Part shown: one piece after another, positions 4,723 through 8,163 of the stretch
Layout: the number at the start of each line of letters is the position of its first letter
Numbering within the stretch: the stretch's first letter is position 1
Origin: CAZAQB01 sp964487155
GTDB lineage: Bacteria > Pseudomonadota > Gammaproteobacteria > Nitrococcales > Nitrococcaceae
Direction of reading: 5' to 3'
DNA length: 8,163 bases
Assembly: GCA_964487155.1 (NCBI GenBank)
Contig: CAZAQB010000145.1
Coordinates: 1 to 8,163, forward strand
Notes under the pieces: generated by a model
Seen by the model: the letters and a program-made list of their open reading frames with translations, nothing else
Databases searched by the model: none
What the model was told of the DNA's origin: nothing
Made by a program: the position numbers and the translations under genes

Positions 4723-6733
4723 CATCTTCGAGACCGGCACCAGCGGGCTGCTGGCCTTCCAGCGGGCAATGGCGACCACGTCCCACAATATCGCCAACGT
4801 CAACACCGAGGGCTTCAGCCGCCAGAGCGTGGAGCTGGCCACCCGCACGCCCCAGGCCTTCGGCAACGGCTTCATCGGCAGCGGCGTGCAGGTCACCAGC
4901 GTCCAGCGGGTCTTCGACCAGGCCCGGGAGGAGGGCGTATGGCGGGCCTCCAGCGCCTTCCAGCGGCTGGACACCCTGTCCGAGATGAACGGCCGGCTGG
5001 ACGACCTGCTGGCTGACCAGACCGCCGGCCTGTCGCCGGTGCTGCAGAACTTTTTCGACTCGGTGCAGGCGGTGGCCAACGACCCGGTGTCCTCCACCGC
5101 CCGCCAGGAACTGCTCACCGAGGGCACCAACCTGGCCCAGCGTGTGCGCTTCCTGGACGACCGGCTGGTGGAGGTGGATTCCGACTCCCAGGCGCAGATG
5201 CGGGTGCAGGTGGCGGAGATCAACGAGCTGGCCGAGTCCGTCGCGCGTCTCAACGAGGCCATCGTCGCCGAGCAGGGCCGCGCCAACGGCCAGCCCCCCA
5301 ACGACCTGCTGGACCAGCGCGACGTGCTGGTGCGCAACATCTCGGAGCGGTTGGCTACCCGCACGGTGACCCAGGACGACGGCTCCATGAACGTGTTCGT
5401 GGGCAATGGCCAGGTGCTGGTATCCGGCCTGCGCAGCAACGAGCTGCAGGTGGTGGCCGGACGGGAGGATCCCAACGAGCCGCGCATCGCCTTCGTGGAG
5501 GCCGGCGGTGCCACCACCGACGTGACACGCAACCTGCAGGGCGGATCCCTGGGCGGACTGCTGGAGTTCCGCGAGGACGTGCTGAACCCGACCCGGGACG
5601 ATCTCGGCCGCATCACCGCCAGCCTGGTGCAGGCGTTCAACGCCCAGCACCACCTGGGGATGCAGTTCGACGGCGGCGCCGCCGGCGCCCTGGGCAGTGA
5701 CTTCTTCCGCATGGGCACGCCGGAGGTGGTCACCGCCCCGGCCAACACCGGCGCCGGCGCGCCGGCGGTGGCCTTCGATCCGGCAGCGGTGGGGGAGCTG
5801 ACCGGAGACAACTACCGCATGGCCTTCGACGGCAGCGTCTGGAACATCACCCGGGCCTCCGATGCCTCCGCCGTGGCCAGCATCGCGCCGGGGGCGACGG
5901 CCAGCTTCGAGGGCATCACGGTGGACACCTCCAGCATCGCCGGGGCGGCTGCCGGCGACCGCTTCGTGCTGCGTCCCACCCGCAGCCTGGCGCGCTCGGT
6001 GGACGTGGTGCCCACCCGGCCGGCCCAGGTGGCCGCCGCCGCGCCGCTGACCGCCGGCGAGGCCACCGACGCGCGGGGCAACGGCGTCAACACCGGCACC
6101 GCCACCATCGGCTCGCTGGAAGTGCGCTCCACCGCCAACCTGCCGCCGGCCGCCGGGGTGGAGCCGTTTACTCTCACCTTCGACGCCGCCGCCGGCCTCT
6201 ACCGGGCCACCGACGCCGGCGGCAACGCCCTGGGCACCATCGCCTACGACCCCCTGACCGACGCCGGCGGCATCGACGTGGATGCCGCGAGCCCCCGTTT
6301 CACCCCCGCCGGCCCGCCGTCGCTCACCGACTTCGGCGACCTGCGCTTCGAGCTGGCCGGCGCCCCGGCCGACGGCGACGCCCTGGTCATCGCCCGCAAC
6401 CGCGACGGCCTGGGGGACAACGCCAACATGCTGCGTCTGGGCAACCTGGCGGACACCTCACTGCTGGACCGGGGCAACGCCACCCTGCAGGAGTCCTACA
6501 GCGGCCTGGTGGGGGAGGTGGGCACCGCGGCCCTGCGGGCCAACGTCACCCGGGACGCCCAGCAGACCGTGCTCAACCAGGCGGTCCAGTCCCGGGAAGA
6601 GGTCTCCGGGGTGAACCTGGACGAAGAGGCGGCCAACCTGCTGCGCTTCCAGCAGGCCTACCAGGCCAGCGCCCAGGTGCTGAGCACCGCCAACGGCCTT
6701 TTCGACACCCTGCTCGCCGCGATCCGTCGTTGA
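4715..6733 (+). CDS. flgK: Hook-associated protein 1 FlgK (HAP1)
   Basis: This 672-aa protein forms the first ring of the junction between hook and filament. The N-terminal hook/rod motif (4-36) contains IFETGTSGLLAFQRAM and HNIANVNTEGFSRQ. A helical region follows (about 85-215), with NDLLDQRDVLVRNISERLATR. The C-terminal coiled-coil segment at 625-670 contains SREEVSGVNLDEEAANLLRFQQ. Compared with the enteric protein (about 547 aa) it carries a larger variable middle; residues about 350-422 and 478-562 look like two copies of a beta-rich module, each ending in a GD-x-hydrophobic motif (GDRFVLRPT and GDALVIARN). The length resembles Pseudomonas FlgK. The start overlaps flgJ by 8 bp, with only GGGGG at 4703-4707 as a ribosome site, which suggests translational coupling when read from the long mRNA. 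Type III export with the FlgN chaperone is expected. Confidence 0.96.
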   Translation: MPDIFETGTSGLLAFQRAMATTSHNIANVNTEGFSRQSVELATRTPQAFGNGFIGSGVQVTSVQRVFDQAREEGVWRASSAFQRLDTLSEMNGRLDDLLADQTAGLSPVLQNFFDSVQAVANDPVSSTARQELLTEGTNLAQRVRFLDDRLVEVDSDSQAQMRVQVAEINELAESVARLNEAIVAEQGRANGQPPNDLLDQRDVLVRNISERLATRTVTQDDGSMNVFVGNGQVLVSGLRSNELQVVAGREDPNEPRIAFVEAGGATTDVTRNLQGGSLGGLLEFREDVLNPTRDDLGRITASLVQAFNAQHHLGMQFDGGAAGALGSDFFRMGTPEVVTAPANTGAGAPAVAFDPAAVGELTGDNYRMAFDGSVWNITRASDASAVASIAPGATASFEGITVDTSSIAGAAAGDRFVLRPTRSLARSVDVVPTRPAQVAAAAPLTAGEATDARGNGVNTGTATIGSLEVRSTANLPPAAGVEPFTLTFDAAAGLYRATDAGGNALGTIAYDPLTDAGGIDVDAASPRFTPAGPPSLTDFGDLRFELAGAPADGDALVIARNRDGLGDNANMLRLGNLADTSLLDRGNATLQESYSGLVGEVGTAALRANVTRDAQQTVLNQAVQSREEVSGVNLDEEAANLLRFQQAYQASAQVLSTANGLFDTLLAAIRR

Positions 6734-6743
6734 GGTTACTGCC

Positions 6744-8030
6744 ATGCGCGTCTCCACCAACCAGTTCCAGCAGACCAGCGTCAACGCCATGCTGGATCGC
6801 CAGGCAGCGCTCTCCAAGACCCAGCTGCAGATCGCCAGCGGCCGGCGCATCCTGAGTCCCTCCGACGACCCGGCCGGCGCGGCCCGGGGTCTGGAACTCG
6901 CCCAGTCCATCGGCACTATCGAGAGCTTCCAGAAGAACATCGACCTGGCGGACTCGCGCATGCGCCTGGAAGAGTCCGTGATCGCCAGCGTGGGGAACAG
7001 CCTGCAGCGCATCCGCGAGCTCACCGTGCAGGGGCTGAATGCCTCCCAGACCGCCGCGGACCGCCAGAAAATCGGCGTCGAAGTCAGCGAGCGCCTGGAC
7101 CAGCTGCTGCAGCTTGCCAACAGCACCGACGGCAACGGCGAGTTCCTGTTCGCCGGCCTGCGCAGCCGCACCGAGCCGTTCAGCGAGCAGGGCGGGCTGG
7201 TGAGCTACCACGGCGACCAGGGGGCGCGCAGCGCCCAGGTGGGTCCCAACCGGCAGATGGTCACCAGCCACTCCGGGTTCGAGGTGTTCATGGATCTGCC
7301 CAACGGCGATGGCCGGCATGTGGTTCGGACGCCGGACACCAATACCGGCACCGCTGTCGCGGGCACCGTAAACATCACCGACCCCGCTGCCGCGGCGGCG
7401 GGCGCGAGCCCCTACCGGGTGGGTTTCGAGGCCAACAGCGCCGGCGAGACCGTGGCGGTGGTTACCGACGGCAACGGCGATCTGGTGACCCCGGATCCGG
7501 CCAGCCTCACCCCGCCGCCGGCCTCGCCCCTGCCATTGCCGCCACCCGCCGCCGTGGCCGACGCGGCGCCGGCCTACCGCTCCGGCGAGGCCATCCGCTT
7601 CGATGGCCTGAGCCTCCAGGTGAAGGGCGCCCCGCAGCCCGGCGACAGCTTCACCGTGGCGGCGAGCACCAGCCAGTCGCTGTTCGATACCGTCAAGGGT
7701 CTGGCGGATGCCTTCCAGCAGGCGGCCGATGACCCGGTGTCCCGGGCGGAGTTCTCCAACACCGCCAACCGCGGCCTTCAGGAACTGGACACGGCCATGA
7801 ACAGCCTGCTGGACCAGCGCGCCCAGATCGGCGCCCGCATGAACGGCCTCGACTCCGAGCGCAACGCCAACGAGGCGGCGCTGCTGGAGCTGCAGACCAC
7901 CAAGTCGCGAGTCGAGGATCTGGATTTCGCCTCGGCAGTCAGCGATCTCAACCTGCGCCTCACCGGCCTGCAGGCCGCCCAGCAGAGCTATACCCGCATC
8001 CAGGGCCTGAGCCTGTTCAACTTCCTGTGA
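6744..8030 (+). CDS. flgL: Hook-associated protein 3 FlgL (HAP3)
   Basis: This 428-aa protein is the second junction layer, linking FlgK to the flagellin filament. The flagellin-like N-terminus is clear: MRVSTNQFQQTSVNAM, then LQIASGRRILSPSDDPAGAARGLEL (28-52), and the C-terminal helix (about 340-428) ends with TGLQAAQQSYTRIQGLSLFNFL. It is longer than enteric FlgL (about 317 aa) and closer to the Pseudomonas type. The extra length is a central domain (about 195-308) with a beta module split by a proline-rich loop: ten prolines in residues 250-268. The segment FDGLSLQVKGAPQPGDSFTVAAS (286-308) resembles the modules in the middle of FlgK. The start at 6744 has GAGG at 6732-6735, overlapping the flgK stop codon, a sign of coupled translation. 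It is the last flagellar gene seen; no flagellin follows within the window. Confidence 0.95.
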   Translation: MRVSTNQFQQTSVNAMLDRQAALSKTQLQIASGRRILSPSDDPAGAARGLELAQSIGTIESFQKNIDLADSRMRLEESVIASVGNSLQRIRELTVQGLNASQTAADRQKIGVEVSERLDQLLQLANSTDGNGEFLFAGLRSRTEPFSEQGGLVSYHGDQGARSAQVGPNRQMVTSHSGFEVFMDLPNGDGRHVVRTPDTNTGTAVAGTVNITDPAAAAAGASPYRVGFEANSAGETVAVVTDGNGDLVTPDPASLTPPPASPLPLPPPAAVADAAPAYRSGEAIRFDGLSLQVKGAPQPGDSFTVAASTSQSLFDTVKGLADAFQQAADDPVSRAEFSNTANRGLQELDTAMNSLLDQRAQIGARMNGLDSERNANEAALLELQTTKSRVEDLDFASAVSDLNLRLTGLQAAQQSYTRIQGLSLFNFL

Positions 8031-8050
8031 GGCGGGGCATTGGCCCCGCC
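8031..8050 (+). terminator. GC-rich hairpin directly after flgL
   Basis: GGCGGGGC (8031-8038) and GCCCCGCC (8043-8050) form a perfect 8-bp stem with the loop ATTG, starting on the base after the flgL stop. There is no T-tract, so it is not a classical intrinsic terminator; it may stop or stabilise the 3' end of the operon mRNA together with the next structure or with Rho. Confidence 0.55.
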
Positions 8051-8059
8051 CGCCGTAGC

Positions 8060-8098
8060 CCCACGTTGCGGAGAAACGTGGGTGTCGGCGTCTCCGCA
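8060..8098 (+). other. Paired alternative hairpins after flgL
   Basis: CCCACGTT (8060-8067) pairs with AACGTGGG (8075-8082) around the 7-nt loop GCGGAGA. That entire loop is also perfectly complementary to TCTCCGC (8091-8097), extendable to TGCGGAGA/TCTCCGCA (8067-8074 with 8091-8098). The RNA could switch between two hairpins or form an H-type pseudoknot, although zero-length connecting loops would strain a full pseudoknot. The rest of 8083-8133 shows no gene or other feature. Confidence 0.5.
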
Positions 8099-8133
8099 TC
8101 CCCCACCACCTGCTGCTACCCGCCGTCGGTTCG

Positions 8134-8163
8134 TTGGCCACAGATGAACACAGATGAACGCGG
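8134..8163 (+). repeat. Partial third copy of the dispersed repeat arm, cut by the window edge
   Basis: Bases 8134-8163 match the left arm at 870-899 in the same orientation at 27 of 30 positions; all three differences are transitions. The likeness continues upstream as TTYGTT. It shows the same 10-bp unit run. The partner arm, if any, would lie beyond the window. Confidence 0.85.

Noticed and set aside
2908..5811. A 967-codon open frame on the minus strand opposite flgI, flgJ and flgK, and similar long frames such as 6573-8141 and 1428-2687
   Set aside because: High GC makes stop codons rare in antisense frames. The translations are low-complexity, rich in Arg, Gly, Ala and His, lack recognisable domains, and lie opposite clear flagellar genes.

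Overview
This window is a compact flagellar gene block, all on the + strand, in the order flgF, flgG, flgH, flgI, flgJ, flgK, flgL. It encodes the proximal and distal rod (FlgF, FlgG), the outer-membrane L ring (FlgH) and periplasmic P ring (FlgI), the rod-cap protein fused to a peptidoglycan hydrolase (FlgJ), and the two hook-filament junction proteins (FlgK, FlgL). L and P rings mean a Gram-negative host. The high GC content, the FlgJ with a C-terminal glucosaminidase domain, the long FlgK (672 aa) and FlgL (428 aa), and apparent sigma-54 and sigma-28 promoters all suggest a high-GC gammaproteobacterium with a Pseudomonas/Vibrio-like flagellar cascade. The exact genus cannot be read from the sequence.

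Layout: 1-100 is a leader in which I see no recognisable flgE tail, but it does hold a strong hairpin just before the flgF ribosome binding site. flgF (101-841) is followed by a 248-bp gap, which stands out because the other junctions range from an 8-bp overlap to a 25-bp gap. The gap holds a 154-bp element with 33-bp imperfect inverted ends (870-1023), each built from about three 10-bp units. Right after it lies a textbook sigma-54 promoter (1035-1050), placed to drive flgG. flgG through flgJ then run tightly packed to 4722. A good match to a sigma-28 (FliA) promoter (4646-4672) lies inside the 3' end of flgJ and would drive flgK and flgL separately. After flgL there is a GC-rich 8-bp hairpin, then a second hairpin whose whole loop is complementary to sequence just downstream. 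At the right edge another copy of the inverted-repeat arm begins (8134 onward) and is cut by the window.

Working model: the genes encode parts used in assembly order (rod, rings, hook-filament junction). The promoters suggest a split into flgF, then flgGHIJ(KL) under sigma-54, then an extra late sigma-28 boost of flgKL. The genes are well-known families. The less ordinary content is the dispersed repeat in the flgF-flgG gap beside the sigma-54 promoter, the promoter embedded in the flgJ tail, and the structured RNA region after flgL. I see no sign of a wholly new system.
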